From Fagopyrum homotropicum (Eukaryota > Streptophyta > Magnoliopsida > Caryophyllales > Polygonaceae): a DNA stretch of 64,000 nucleotides. Position 1 is the stretch's first letter. Each line of letters starts with the position of its first letter. The notes beneath the pieces are model-generated. The model did no database searches. It had not been told where the DNA came from and worked only from the letters and a program-made list of their open reading frames with translations. This document shows positions 44,343 to 57,664 of the stretch, in pieces. The stretch lies in the NCBI GenBank assembly GCA_033239125.1, contig BSWB01000004.1:61751501-61815500 (forward strand). Direction: 5' to 3'. Both the position numbers and the translations under genes were made by a program.

Positions 44343-47300
44343 CTAAGTAGTACGCAAGCGGGGGATAGCCCGACCCCTTACATCACAATGTAAAAGATCC
44401 ACTACACCCTCGGGAGGGTCACGCAATACATTAACACCGAGCGGGAAGTCAAAAGCAAAAGTAGCTAGGTGGTCCGCGACATTATTAACCTCGCGGAAGG
44501 CGTGACGGAACTGGATAGCCCAATCCCTTCTAAGATAGTCTTGGCATCTACTGACCAGACTTGCGAGAGGGTGGCATTTTGGTACGTTTTTACTTAGAAA
44601 AGTGATTGCCAACTGCGAGTCCGATTCCAGAAACACAGCACGGAAACCACCTTCCCAGGCAAACTTTAACCCGTAGTATATGCCCCATAATTCCGCCATA
44701 GGAACGGTACATATTCCAAGGTTTGCAACGAACCCAAACTGCCACTCTCCCTTATAGTTCCTAATAACTCCTGCCGCTGCAGCCTTCCCGTCATTCCTCA
44801 CCGCTCCATCCGTATTAATCTTCATGGTGCCTTCAGGAGGGAGTTGCCATTTCACCTGCATCATCATCCTTGATTTGCTTGGTTTCGTAAGGTGTATTGT
44901 TTTCCAAGCTTTGGCGTATTCCCTTGCCTTCTCTATAACTAGCACATGACCATCTGGCCTCGTACTCTTATCCTCGAAGACTTTCTCGTTTCTCCATTTC
45001 CATAGCCACCACAACCCTACAATGAAAATGACACTCCAATCGCAATAATTATTAAATCTACTCTTTGATAGAATATTACCTCTAATCCATGAAGCAAATG
45101 GGAGATTGAACAACTGGGGGTCATGATTCCTTGCGTTCAACGATCTCCAAAGTCTCGTGCTGTTGCAGCAGTCCCGAAACAGATGCTCGTAGGACTCCTG
45201 GTGGGCATGGCAGACCGGACACTCAGCGCTCCCGCTTATGTGTCGTCTCACTCTCTCTTCGTTGGTTAGAACCCCACCTTGCAGCAGTTTCCAGGCAAAG
45301 AATCTGATACGCTCTTGTGCCCCTAACTTCCAGACTCTTCTAAACACTGCCTGCTCCATGTTGCACAGTGTGCTATCTTGTCTGATCAGTCGGTATGCCG
45401 ATGCCACAGAATAGTTCCCGTCAGTGCTCCACTGCCAGGACAGCTCATCTTTGCCCTCTCCAGATCCTTCGTTGCCGTGAGTATCGTTGCTGTCAAGCAA
45501 GCCCGAGGCTGCGAGTATAAGCATCGTTGTATTTGGTAGGATCGGTGCAAGCAAATCCCATTTCCAACCCTCTCCAGTCGTCCAATAATCAGCAACTTTC
45601 ATGTCCCTTTGCTGTGAATTGATCTTAGTAGTAGCATGCTTTGACAGAGGGTGGTGCAGCAGCCAGTTATCGTCCCAGAAGCTAGTGTCCATCCCATTAC
45701 CAACCAGCCAACGGTGACCCGGTTTGACAACTTCAGTAATGCCCCGTTGTATGCTCCTCCATACGTAAGATGGAGAGGAGTGTGGTACTCCTGAGGCTCT
45801 AACATATTTGCTTTTAAGAACTTTGACCCATAGGCTAGTGTCGTCTTTAAGGAATCTCCATCCGACTTTGCCTACGAGGGCCAGATTTAACTCCTCCATT
45901 GCTTTGACACCAAGACCCCCATGTTCTTTACTATTTCATATGTTTCTCCAGTTGACGGTGTGCATCTTCCTCCTACTACCATCGTGACCCCATATAAAGC
46001 TTCTGCTTATCTTATCTATCTCATCGCACGTTCCTTTCGGCAAGATCAATGTAGACATTGAGTAGACGGGGAGGGATGAGAGAACCGATTTAGTAAGAGT
46101 TACTCTTCCCGCTTGGCTCAGACTTCTCCCCTTCCAACCACTCAATCTGTTATTCATCTTATCTAGAAGATGTGAAAAAGTAGCCTTGCTAACTCTCTCC
46201 TGAAGCAAAGGCATGCCCAAATAATTACCCATCTTCTTAGTTACCTCAAAGCCGCTCATGTTTTGCAAGATCAGCTGGGTATCTCTATCTACATTTGGGG
46301 ACACAAAAATCTTGGACTTTTGGGTACTGATCTTTTGTCCCGATGCGGTGCAGAACACATCTAAGCATTCCATAATGATTTTCATCTGCCCCGGGCTAGC
46401 CTCTGCAAAGAGGGTTAGGTCATCGGCAAAGAAAAGATGCGAGAGCAGGGGGCCATCTCGAGAGAGGCGAATCGGTTTCCAGGCTCCCTGTTGGACCTTC
46501 TCAATGATCAAGTGACTCAACCTTTCCACACAAAGTACAAAGAGATAGGGGGATAGTGGGTCCCCTTGTCTTAGGCCTCTTTCCGGGGTAAATTTTTCAG
46601 TGAGCTCCCCGTTCCAATTTACTTGCATGGTCGTAGTAGAAATACACTCCTTTATCATGTCTCCCCACTCCAAAGGGAACCCAGCAGCATTCACCGTATC
46701 CTCTACAAAGTTCCATTTGATCCTGTCATAGGCTTTTTCTAAGTCAAGTTTAAGGATCATCCACCTTTTTCCTGTTTTCTTCTTCCTGGTAGAGTGGATA
46801 ACCTCCTGCATCAACACAATGTTATCTTGAATGTACCTTCCCGGGATGAAACTTCCCTGAGTCGGTCCAACAATCTTATCAATGTAGCCTTGCATCCGTT
46901 GTACCATCACTTTGGAGATGACTTTGTAGATGACATTACATAAAGCAATAGGTCGGAACTGACTGATCATCTCCGGCGTGCCCACCTTTGCTATAAGGCA
47001 GATAATGGTTTCATTAAACCCTTCCGGAAGCTTCCGGCACTCGAAGAAGTTCCGCACCTCCCTCAATACCGAGTTTCCAACGATGTTCCAGCATTTTTGG
47101 TAAAAAACTGGTTGAAAGCCGTCAACACCTGGTGCTTTGAAGGCGCCCATACTTTTAGTGGCCTTCCAGACTTCATCAGCAGTGATACTCTTGGTAAGAT
47201 CTGCAAAATCAAGATTAGGATTCACAGGAAAGCCACTAGAACCAGTAAAACTACCTATTGTAGGTTGGTCGGTTGATGAGTTCCCGTAAAGCTCCTTGAA

Positions 47301-48542
47301 GAACTCGACAACCATCTTTTCTAGCACGTCCGGCTTCTCTTCCCATGTACCATCCTGCGCACGGAGACCATCCACTCTGTTTCTTCTCCTTCTGATAATC
47401 GTTGACATGTGAAAAAACGATGTATTCCTATCACCAAGCGCAAGCCATTGTTCCCTTGATTTCTGGAACCAAATAATCTCCTCTTGTTCGAGGACCTCTT
47501 CAAGCCTCGCCTGAAGATCTAATTCTATAGCTTTGCCGGTATTGGATATGATCATATTACCATCACTTTGAACCTCCACCAGCTCCTTCATGATAGCATC
47601 CTTCCTACAAAACACATCACCAAAAACCCGACGATTCCATCGTAAAAGCCAGTTTTTTAGAGTGGTTAGGGGAATACCTGAACCTGCATTCGAGTCCCAG
47701 CAGTTCTTTACCATGGGTAGAAACTCCTCATGGGTCATCCAGGCTGCTTCAAAGCGGAAAGGTCTTCTTTCTTGTCTCCGGAGAATAGTCGGTTGTAACC
47801 TAAGGAGGATGGGGGAGTGGTCCGAGGAGAATCTAGCGAGGTGCCTGACCGATGCGTCCGGCCAATCCAATCTCGCATCCATACTCATAAGAACCCTGTC
47901 TAACCTCTTTTGAATACCTCTATTCCGAGATTTGCTATCGTCCCAGGTAAATTCCGGCCCGGTGAAACCGATATCAAGCAAACCATAGTTATGGATGATA
48001 TCTAAGAAGCTATCAGCGTCCTTGTGAACACCTGCAGAGCCTCCCCTACTTTCATGGTTTTCTATGATGCAATTAAAGTCCCCACCAATAATGTAGGGGT
48101 TGGATATACTTGCAAGCTCCTTGTCTAACTCAGCCCAGAAAGGTCTTCGCCGGCTTACTGTTGGGGGCCCATAAACTGCAATAATATGTATGATCTTACC
48201 TTTGGTCGAAGCCATAGCATGTATAAAGTACGGGCATGATCTGATAATGGAGATCTTGGTTTTAGAGTCATCCCATAGCAACCATAGTCCTCCTTCAAAG
48301 CCCACCGGGTCTACTCGGAAATAACCCCCCATATTCAAACGACGGCAAACTCTATCCGCATTCACTCCCGAGATCCGTGGTTCGAAGACCGCCAGAACAT
48401 CAACTCTATGAACTTTACAAAGGTATTTTATAGCTCGTCGGAAGCCGCTCTTTCCGGCTCCTTGGACATTCCAGAATAGACAATTCATAACAACCAAAGG
48501 GAGGGGTGATGCTACACACCTGAGAAGGAGCATCAAGGGCAT
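44343..48542 (-). pseudogene. LINE ORF2 (endonuclease, RT, RNase H), one premature stop
   Basis: ATG at 48542-48540 lies three bases after the ORF1 stop and in the same frame. 1399 codons follow, with one TGA (45938-45936). APE endonuclease is at about residues 18-250 (NCLFWNVQG, IIGGDFNCI, SSDHSPILL). Reverse transcriptase is at about 480-760, with LKLDLEKAYDR near 595, GLRQGDPLSPYLF and the catalytic FADD near 702. After the TGA the frame continues with EHGGLGVKAMEELN, a zf-RVT region (RFFAWKLLQGG, CPVCHAHQESYEHLFRDC) and an RNase H domain (KINTDGAVRNDG, AELWGIYYGL, LESDSQLA). All catalytic residues are visible. It nicks target DNA and copies LINE RNA at the nick. Confidence 0.94.
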
Positions 48543-48545
48543 GGT

Positions 48546-50690
48546 CTACTGGAGTGCAGCCAGCCCAAACACCTCGCACTCTCCGTCCTTGCTCTCTATA
48601 CTGTGGTCCACTATGTCTACTCTACCTCCTTTCTCCGTCTCAGTTTGCATATCATCGTTAGAGGGTGTGTTTGTTGTTTGTCCCATGGAGGAACTTTCTG
48701 TTTGCATTGAAACAGTCTGGGCATTACTTCCCCCATCATCATCTCCTTCTGCAGAAGTTGTATTGTTGTTGGCCTGGGGAACTTTGTCTGTAACCATGCC
48801 ACTTGTATCACTTGTTGCGATCTGTATCTCGCTATTGCCTCCTAGCCGCTGACCCATGTTATTTTCTTCAATGTCCGACGCACTCAGTAAAGCTCTTCTT
48901 TTGTCTTCGGGTCTATCTGAGGGATCGTCAGAATCCGATACCGAGTGACGACCAATGTCTTTCTCCGGTCTTTGACGCTTCGTTTTCAGCTTCTCAGCCA
49001 ACTCGGCCTCTTCATGCTTCGCTTTTCTAGAAATTCTTCTTCTTTCATTTCTCAATTTGTTTCTCTTCTTTCTCTTCTCTAACTCTGCCAGCTCTTCTTC
49101 GTTTGTAACAGCAGCAGCAAATACAAGCCCTTTGGCATTTTTGGGATCTTTTTCTCCGCTCGTACTTGCGTTGTTGCTTGTACTGTTATGCATGTGTTTG
49201 GAGTTTCCTTGCTTGTCGTCACTTCTCAACGTACCCATCTTTGTATTCTCTGTACTTAATTTTGTGGTGTTACTGTCTATTAATTTACCTTTGGGGCCAT
49301 CTGTTTCACCTCCCATGTTTTTACCTTCATTCCCTTCCACTATCTTTTTACCTTTGTTATTTTTGGAGAGGCTAGAATTGACTTGGGTTTTTGGGATAGA
49401 ATTTATCTGATTCCCTCCTGCTTGCCCAAAATAATGATTTGCAGGATCCTTTCCTTTTTGATACTTGCTCCTCTTCCCCACCAGCATCCACGGTCCATAC
49501 CGATCTTATCCAGCTAACTCCGCCGTCTGCGTCTCCGTTGACACCCTCTGTTCCGGTGTATCCTGGCTACCTGGGGGAACTCCGTCTTTGTTTACGTTGC
49601 ACACTGGCTCGTTCTCTGTGGCTTCATCCTTTTTCTGACAATGCGAAGCATAATGACCATACATGCCGCATCTGAAACATAGGAGGTGCAAGCCTTCATA
49701 TTCAACAGCACAGCGCTTCTTATTAATGTATATCGCTTTTTTGAGCGGTCTTTTAAGGTCAATCTCGACACAGATCCTAGCAAAGCGTCCCCTATTCAAG
49801 TGGAGCGTTTTGGGATCCATAGCAACCGGTTTTCCAATACCCGTAGCAAGATTCCAAAGAATGGCCTCATTGAACCATTGCATGGGAATGCCGGTTATTC
49901 TGACCCACGTGGGTGCCGATGTTATGGACTCAGTCGTATCAAAATCCGGTGTCCACCATCTCATGATGAGACATCTACCAAAGATCGACCACGGTCCTCC
50001 CGTTAGCACCATGAGTAGCTCACTCTCATTTTTAAATCTAGCCACAAAGAACTCGTTCTCCAGGTCAATGATTTGAATGTTTTCTCCAAATTTCCACAGT
50101 TCCTTTATTTTCCTCACCATGACTGGAAATGCAATGGGATATCCTAGCACTTTGAACACAATAGTGAACTTCCACTCCTCCTCTAGTATGATCGACACAG
50201 TAGGGTCGATCTCAAAGTGCGGATCTCCGTCTTCTCCCAAAGGGAACGTTAATTTCATCTTCCCATTAAGAGCATTCATGTCTATCTTTTTCCCATCTCT
50301 TATCCCTTCTGTGGCACCTGTAGTGATCTCCTTCCATGTCATAGATGGTTTTCCAGTTGATCCTTCTCCCACTGTTGCCTTGTCTTTAGATGATTCTTTG
50401 CAGCCTACGTCAAAAGTAAGAGGTTGTCCTTCAATTGTAGCAGGTATGGCCGGAGTCGTTGCCTCTACAGGGCTGGCTTCATTCCCTGCCATAATCTGAT
50501 TTCCTTCTTGATCCTCCCGGGTATCGCTTGTTCTCTGAATAGGTTGTGGATTCGCTTGAGTCGAATCGACATTAGGGTTAGCAACTTCGTAATCCATATT
50601 TTCTTTGCCGTTTGAGACTATCATTGCCTCTCCTTCCCTGACATTCTCAGTGATGGTATCCTTCACCGGAGTGGAAGTCTCACCTTCCAT
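48546..50690 (-). pseudogene. LINE ORF1 (DUF4283 + CCHC zinc knuckle), one premature stop
   Basis: From ATG at 50690 the frame runs 715 codons to TAG 48548-48546, with a single TAA at codon 395 (49508-49506). After an acidic Ser/Thr-rich N-terminus, a DUF4283-like RNA-binding region lies at about residues 155-325 (WKFTIVFKVLGYPIAFPVM, GGPWSIFGRCLIMRWW, WVRITGIPMQWF). A knuckle CFRCGMYGHYASHC follows at 338-351. Just after the stop comes YGPWMLVGKRSK, a signature of plant LINE ORF1, in the same frame, so the TAA is a point lesion. The C-terminal part is long, charged and low in complexity (KKRNKLRNERRRISRKAK). ORF1p is expected to bind LINE RNA. Confidence 0.92.
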
Positions 50691-53089
50691 TTCCGGCTGC
50701 CGGAGATAAGAAAACGATAAAACGCCTGTTGAAACGAACCGCCTAATCCTTTTCGCCGATTAGGTTTTTTGCTAATCCAAGTCCAAACACAATTTTTGTA
50801 AGGGTAAAGGGTATGTTCTCGGAAAAAATGATCTCGACGGTCATCCTAACTAGTTATTATTATAACACACATTGTACACACACCACTATTATCACTCAAC
50901 TAACATCCAGAAACCAGGTAAGTAAGTCGCAAGGACTTACCTGAATCAAATCACACTTTATCCAATCTCAACTCGGTCCGTACTCGTGGTACTCAAACGC
51001 TTGTCAAACAAGGCATGTGGATCAAAATCACATCCCCAAACTCTTAGAAGTTATAACTTCTAAGATGTACAATCTTATGAAGAGAATTTACAGAAGAAGG
51101 TTCTCTTAAGATAAAAAACTATTTTGCCCCTGATCTCGAAAATCCTAGAATAATCTATAACTTAGTTCTAAACTTCCCGTGAAACCTAATGTCATAAACT
51201 AGTTCTCACAAGATGGTTTGCTAAAGATTTACAGAAGTTAACTACATTCTAAATTTTCTTAAGAGTCGTTACTGTCAGACTTTGGCTTAAGATATGAAGC
51301 TCGAAGAAAATTATAAAAATTCAGAAAAAAAAACTCGGGATCCTCTATGATATGCGTACTCAACATAGGGCAAAGATCTCTCAAAAGTTCTTAACTAAAA
51401 CTCCCACGTTCAATTCTAAAGTTGGAGTAAAAACTAACACTTCTATACTTAGTCATTTTTCTTCCTTTGTTGCAAAAATCAGCCCAACTTTCCTACTTCA
51501 GGACCTTGTAAATCCTAATTCGACCGTTAACTCTCTCCCAAAAATTAACACAATAAACTACATGATTCCATCTACAACATATCAAAAACTCAACGGTGGA
51601 TTCTTGATCTAAGCTATAGAAATTAGATCCTAAAGTCAGCAGGTCGAAGCTAAAATGTAAGGTGTGCAGAAGGTTCTAATTTCGATTCTCCTTAACTACA
51701 GAATATACACTACACAGTACAAAGGTACTAGGATCAGAAGTTGTGATTACTCACCCGCAGTAGTGAAGATCCGGGCTGCTGTCAAACTCCCAGCGAAGAA
51801 TCCAACGTTAGGTAAGGATGCAAGGAAGGTATACTCTTTCACTGGTTGGCTTGGAGGGCGGGTAGCTACTCTGGTTGACCACTGCTGGGTGTGATGTTAT
51901 AGATCAGGGTCGGTAGATCGACAATGCATGTGTCCTTGCTGCTTTTAGGCCGAGGTGTGAAAGTTAGGACTCCGATCTGTAAGTATATACCAAGATCAGA
52001 CCCTACTGTGGTTTGAGATCAACTAGGAAGAAAAGCAACGGTTTGGCTTACCCGACAATGCTGGCACACGGCTAAGACCGTGCTTAAGGGTCTGCTCCTC
52101 CTTACGGTGTCGACGAAGACCTATCCGCTACTACGCCTGGCCATAGATGGAAGATACCTTTGTAGAGGCTCAATGAAGATGTAGACGCCCTTGCCAGCGT
52201 CTGTGTGCAAGATCTGTGTGTTAGCGCCCCAAGAAGCGCCTCTCCTCGACTGTTGTTGCTTGGAGACGAGAACAAAGGTGACGGACTGGCAGCACGTGAA
52301 GGATTGAGGATTGAAGCATGATAGATCCCGTACGTGCATACAAGGTAGCGGAGAGAGATTGCTAGCATATCTTCTGCAGAAGGGAAGCGTGACAGAAGGA
52401 AGGAAAGATCGTAGCCTTCTCTGCAGCATGTATCTGAACCCCAAGAGGGAGGGAGGGGAAGAGTTGCAGCGGGATTTCAGGGGCAGTTAAGGCAAGGAGA
52501 TCTCTCTTCCAACTCAGCATACACACGTCCATCGTAGCTACTTATCCTCGCTGTTGGGCTGGCCAAAGAACGGGCTGCACAGGCTGAAGAAGGAGCACGC
52601 AGCTGGCTGTCTTCTGGGCTGGTTGGAGGCCTTCTTGGGCTGGCAAGGAGCAAAGATTAACATGGCTGCTGGGCTTCCTGTACGAGCTGCTCAAGAAGGA
52701 AAGTGTGGGTTGAAATAAAAATAGGCCAAGAAGGAATGACTGATGTGTCAAAGCCTTGTCAAGGCTTAGTCAAAATATGTCATGGCTTTGTCAAGCCCAT
52801 GCATGGCTTTGTCATAATCTTGTCATGGTCTCGTCATAACTCATCGCGGTCTCGTCATGGTCTCGTCTAAAGGACGTCACGGTTTTGTCAAGAACAATCA
52901 ATATATAACTTAGGGTTTTGGGGATTAGGGTTTGCTATAAAAATCTTATCATTTTATGTGAAGTGAAGTTACATAAAATGATAATATTCAAGATTTTGAG
53001 TCCGACTAGGTAGACATATAAGGATCAACGGATCGAAATCCGGTTTGCTACGGAATTAAGCGGACAAAAAAATAATTCCGGATATTACA

Positions 53090-53106
53090 TCAGTACCCCC
53101 TTAAAA
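53090..53106 (-). other. Polypurine tract of G
   Basis: The minus strand reads TTTTAAGGGGGTACTGA immediately before the 3' LTR, the counterpart of B 18253-18268. Confidence 0.8.
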
Positions 53107-53329
53107 TAAGTTTCGTCCCGAAACTTAAAATAAGTATCTAAACACGACTTCCTAAGGATTTGTATCACTTGGTTTCACCAAGATTTTAAACCTAGTTTCT
53201 TAACATGCAACTATTCAGTCATCATAATCAGACAATACGTAAAAGGGAACACGATCACACAAATCAATATAACCTCATAAGTGTCAAACAAAACGACACC
53301 AGAGTACTAACTCGTCGATACAGCAGTAG

Positions 53330-53560
53330 CGGCTAACTCCGCAAAGAACTCCGGATAGCTATGTCTAATACTCTCCTCTGTCTCCCAGTCTCCTCATCGG
53401 CTCCTCGTCTAGACTACTGGATCCTCAACATCGGAATCTCCTTGGACCACATACATCTAGTACTGCGCTCAAGGACGGCTACTAGGTACTCCACAAAAGT
53501 TTGCTTTGGCTCATCTATCCGATTCTTAAAGCTGATGACGTGACTCTTATCCGGTAAGTA
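53330..53560 (-). pseudogene. Chromodomain-type pol tail of G (remnant)
   Basis: A minus-strand reading with VREYLPDKSHVISF, TFVEYLVAVLERSTRC and SKEIPMLRIQ is clearly homologous to the end of B pol (17770-17990: LREYIPDSRHVIS, LRSKEIPMFRIQ). The Trp after RIQ is a stop and the C-terminal part is altered. It starts just after the integrase GPF region would end; nothing upstream of it is recognisable as integrase. Confidence 0.78.
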
Positions 53561-56500
53561 CTCTCTCACTGAGATATGTGGAACGGTGGGCGTACATCCT
53601 CTAGTATGGGTAATAGTGTCAATCGATAAAATGAAGGCTCGATTAGTTTATATATATCAACGGTTCCCTTTCTAACTCACATCTAAATCTTTTGGCGACT
53701 ACCAAAATAACAATAAAACCTTCTTCCTTCTATTGAATCTATTTGCTCCCGCCTTTTCGGAAGATCCCGTCTATAAATTCTGAAACAATGATCTGAGACA
53801 TCTCCCGACACTTTAATAGGTGGTTAATGCTCTTTGTAAGACCACTCACTTGGTCTTGTCTCCCTAATACGACTCAGTCGGACCGTTTCTCAAATAATAC
53901 CACATAACCTATTTCTTGCCAGGCTTTCGGTTGGTTTTAATCCAAGATCACGCTCCTGGTGGAGATCTTCATATAGTTCTCAAATTCCTTAACTTGAATT
54001 CATAGTTAATCTAACATTGATTTTCTTCATCTATGGGTTATGGGCCTACCACGCTTCTGTTGTAACACCCATTAGTCACCATGGCGTCTTTCTGAGGGTC
54101 AACATGATTTACCCACTCCCGCATATACTTCTCTTCTAATACTAGCAAGATCCTCTTCAAACAGACCTTTACTCTCTTACTCAACCGTAGTCTGTTCTTA
54201 ACCAACCAGTAAACAACCTCTAACCCGATTCTCTCCATATCCTTAGATCATCCCAGAAAGTTATTGTTGCCTATTTGGGGAATCCTCCAAGGCATCGGTA
54301 AAGTTGCCTCTTAAATCCGCAGTCACTAATGTCTCTTCTTAACGGTACCTACTCGTCAATACCAACCAACACTTACACGTCTTCAACTGACGTCGGTCCG
54401 TCTATAATTGACTTATCTAAATATCCCGGATTTACTCTTCTCATACCTATACTGACGTTAAATTCTTGGTGAGCATCATCTGCCCGATTAATCCTTTCAT
54501 GCTTCGCTAATTCGTTTTATCTTCCACACTTTTGTTTCCTTAGGCTAACTCTACTTCTCGAGCCCAACTGGGTCTTTCATCTTGACATAAATAGTCATTC
54601 CAAGTCTTAAACGGTAGTTGGTAAGTGTCTTTGTAGTTCTAATGACTTTAGTTATCATCCCCTTGCAGTTCCCCTTGCCTGGACCGTCGGTGTTGATGAC
54701 TTAGGTCCCGTGATAATTGGGGTTACCATGGACTTTCGAGTCCACCAAGGCCGTTCTCATACATACATTCCTTCGCTGGTGTTACCGGCAATATTGCCTT
54801 CATAAAACTCCGTTGTTTCCGCTACAGGGCTTCAACTCTTTGATACCGGCATTGCGATTTCTTTCAAATTCCTATATCTTTGAGGAGGTCAAAACCTCTC
54901 TACACTTGTAAAGTCTACATTTTGCTTCTACACTCCATTGTAGGTATCCCTTCCATGCACCTTAGACCCTCATATTCGGGTCGACATTTTATCTCTTTTG
55001 GTCTCTCAAGCTTGTCTTGTGAACTCTTCTACTAGGTGACTCGTCTTATAACAATTTCCTCCCCTGAATCGGTCTCAACTTTCAATTGATCATTACTGCT
55101 CATTTCATGTTGGAACCTCAGTTACGTTGTACTCTTGCATAGATTCTACAAAGGCATCCTCATCTCAACACTTTATTCCAATTTAGCAAGACCCGCCTTT
55201 TGATACATGACTTTCCTTCTTACTGGTTAAGTTATTCTTTTGGTTTACACTTTATCCATCCTATCGTTATCGGTCCGATATGTATGACTTTTATTAAACA
55301 CCTATCGGTACCATTTGCATAAGAAATCTCAGTTGTATATGATTTTCTCAAAGATCAAAGTTCTTGACTCGCATTTATTATGTTGTCCTTATGCTCGTGT
55401 CGCTTTACCTTCTTTAAATCTTTACTCCCCAGTAGGATAGTTACCCCTTTTAGTTTTCTCGTACTCGCTTTACGAACCATGTTGGTTGATCCTATTACTT
55501 TCATCAACTCTTATGTCATTGGTCCAGCTTGAATTTTCATTGGAGTACCTTCATTTCTCATTAAGCTTTTATATATACACTTTCCGGTAATCATCTTATT
55601 GGGGTAATACCGGGTCCATATAACAGCCTTTAGTCATTCAACTTTACTCCTTCACATGTTTGTTCTAGCCAACATGTAGATTTCGTCTGCAATCACCTCA
55701 CAACTCGACCACACATTTCACCAAGGCTTTAAAGCATACTCTCTATGTTTGTGCCGCTTCTGAAATTCCAATTATTCTGTGTCACATCTTTAAGTCACAA
55801 GAGTTTCCCCTGTCAATCTAGACAGTTTGACTCTACCTTTTCTCGGAGGAGCACCATCAGTCCTACTTGTGTGGAATGCTAAGTCATAGGACATGTTCAT
55901 AGTCATCTACTTCTTCTTACTATTCTAGTTCTTCTTACAGGGATCCTTTCATACTAACTTTGATTTGTATATTTCCTTAGTCAGTAGTAAGTAATTACTC
56001 ACAACAATTCCCTTTACACCATTTCTATCATAAATGGTTATTATCGACCGTCAAGAGCTGCTCTTTAATTTCTTTATTAGTTATATCATATTGGACTCAT
56101 TCAATGTTACCATCAAGGCTACTAGTACTTGTATTGATTTAACTTCACCATTGTCGTCGTTGATCTCTGGAAGAAATTCACCAGATGTCGGTAAAATTCC
56201 TTTATAACCTTGTGGTTATTCTTCTTATCCGTCAACCAACCATCGCTAGTTAGCAAGTGTAGTTAATTCTCTATTGTTACTAATTAGTCTGTAGTTGACC
56301 TTCTATAAGATCGAAGACTTACTTTTCTTCTATCTCTTTTGAGGTTTGGTATACATGGTGAATATATATCTCTTCCATTTATACTCATTTAGCTCCTTCT
56401 ACAAATTACACTCCTATAAGAGTACTATACTCTTACGAGTCTACTTGTATCTTCGTCTCCCGTCAACGGACTTATCAATTCTTCTACTGTAACTTGTAGG

Positions 56501-57649
56501 CATTTCTCCATGATTCTTTTTACCTGAGTTATTGCTCACTTGCGGTTCTCTGTTATGACCCGCTAGTGTTATTAACTTAAATTCCTTCGTGAGTTTCCTC
56601 CATTGGGATGCTGCTTGTACTACCGCCTCTATTGAAATCCGGTCTTTGTTGTATCCCGACACTTGTTGAAATTCTTGTGTGTTCTAGGAGGTCAACCAAC
56701 TTCCATGTCGGTGAAATTGGCCTTCCCCTTTCTAGCAACCTGTAAGCTTTCATTTTTTTTTGGCTCTTCAATTCTTCGTATCGGGATGGACAATGTATCT
56801 TATCTTTACTCTTACGCTTATGATTGTCTTGGTTTCCCATCTTAATTGTGGTAGCAAGTAGCTCGTCAAGAGTGATCATATTCCGCTCTGCTTCTAGCCT
56901 CAAACTTTTACCTTCAGGTCCGTCAGTAAGCTTTGATTCAATGCCTCTTGTCTGGATCGCTACTATATTTCACCTTGACCTTCATGCCTATTTGTGTTTA
57001 TGAAGGCATTCCCATTGTTGTAACGTTGCTTTACACTATCTTGAAAGAACCTATGGGTTGTCTGTTCCAATTTGTATACTTGCCGGTCATCCAACGCGTT
57101 GCCGGAACCACCCTCATGTATATTCTTCATTTGATCCTATTGAGTTGACTCGGAATTCTCGTCTTGTCATCGTAGTTGGTGTTGTCTTTTAATCTTCACT
57201 TTTCCGTCTCGACGTTCCTCCACAAGATCGAAGGAGTTGTCCGCCGTTCGTCTACCCTAATGCACCTAAGATGTGCATACTAATCCTCACGTTGACACCC
57301 TTTAAAATCTACTTAGATGTGTCAAGGGGTGAGAAACTCATTATGTTATCTCCGTTAAGAACATAACATAACTGTAATTTCTACTAATCTTCGGCATAAA
57401 CTTATCTATATCACATATCTTTATAATCAAGCTAAAATGTCCAACTAAAGTAAAACCTAAAGTCTATACTAAGCATACTGAGATCCGCGGTAGTAGTGGT
57501 GGTCAGCCGTACTTTATATCCCCAACCAGACTATGCATGCATTTGAAAACCAAAAGTCCTTTTTTAAAACTCATATCCCTTTTCGGGTTCTGCTTAAGTA
57601 CTTATTCGGTCTTTCAGAAGATTTCAAGTGTCATTGTTGCCAACCTAGA
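53561..57649 (-). other. Interior of G without recognisable gag-pol
   Basis: About 4.1 kb with only short ORFs on either strand. I see no protease, RT (FIDD), RNase H or integrase motif. Minus-strand ORFs near 56441-56903 (containing DELLATTIKMG) sit where gag would be expected but show no zinc knuckle. Either the region decayed beyond recognition or it was replaced; the readable tail at 53330-53560 favours replacement. Confidence 0.55.
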
Positions 57650-57661
57650 GCTCTGATACCA
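57650..57661 (-). other. Primer-binding site of G
   Basis: The minus strand reads TGGTATCAGAGC, three bases inside the 5' LTR end at 57665. Confidence 0.88.
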
Positions 57662-57664
57662 TGT

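Larger units (their letters stand above)
44269..50834 (-). mobile_element. L1-type LINE, nearly intact
   Basis: On the minus strand: 5' UTR 50834-50691, ORF1 50690-48546, ORF2 48542-44343, 3' UTR, and an A tail seen as a T run from 44269. It is flanked by an exact 17-bp duplication starting CGACGGTCATCCTAACT at 44252-44268 and 50835-50851. The empty site is visible in the other LTR of G at 58328. The domain set (gag-like DUF4283 with CCHC knuckle, APE endonuclease, RT, zf-RVT, RNase H) is that of plant L1 elements with a C-terminal RNase H. Only two premature stops break the ORFs. Confidence 0.95.
43594..53089 (-). repeat. 3' LTR of G, interrupted by a LINE
   Basis: Parts 43594-44268 and 50852-53089 together match 57665-60587 base for base over long runs. 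The LINE at 44269-50834 duplicated 17 bp of it. Open stretches such as 51352-51894 recur in the other LTR and are not genes. Confidence 0.88.

Noticed and set aside
48541..50615. Several plus-strand open frames
   Set aside because: Antisense of LINE ORF1, which has clear domain and motif support on the other strand.
51352..52368. Open frames repeated at 58846-59864
   Set aside because: They lie in the two LTRs of G and are duplicated only because the LTRs are; products lack any recognisable domain.
53561..57649. Host gene in the interior of G
   Set aside because: No long ORF, no splice-supported exon chain and no recognisable domain; position between LTR signals marks it as element interior.
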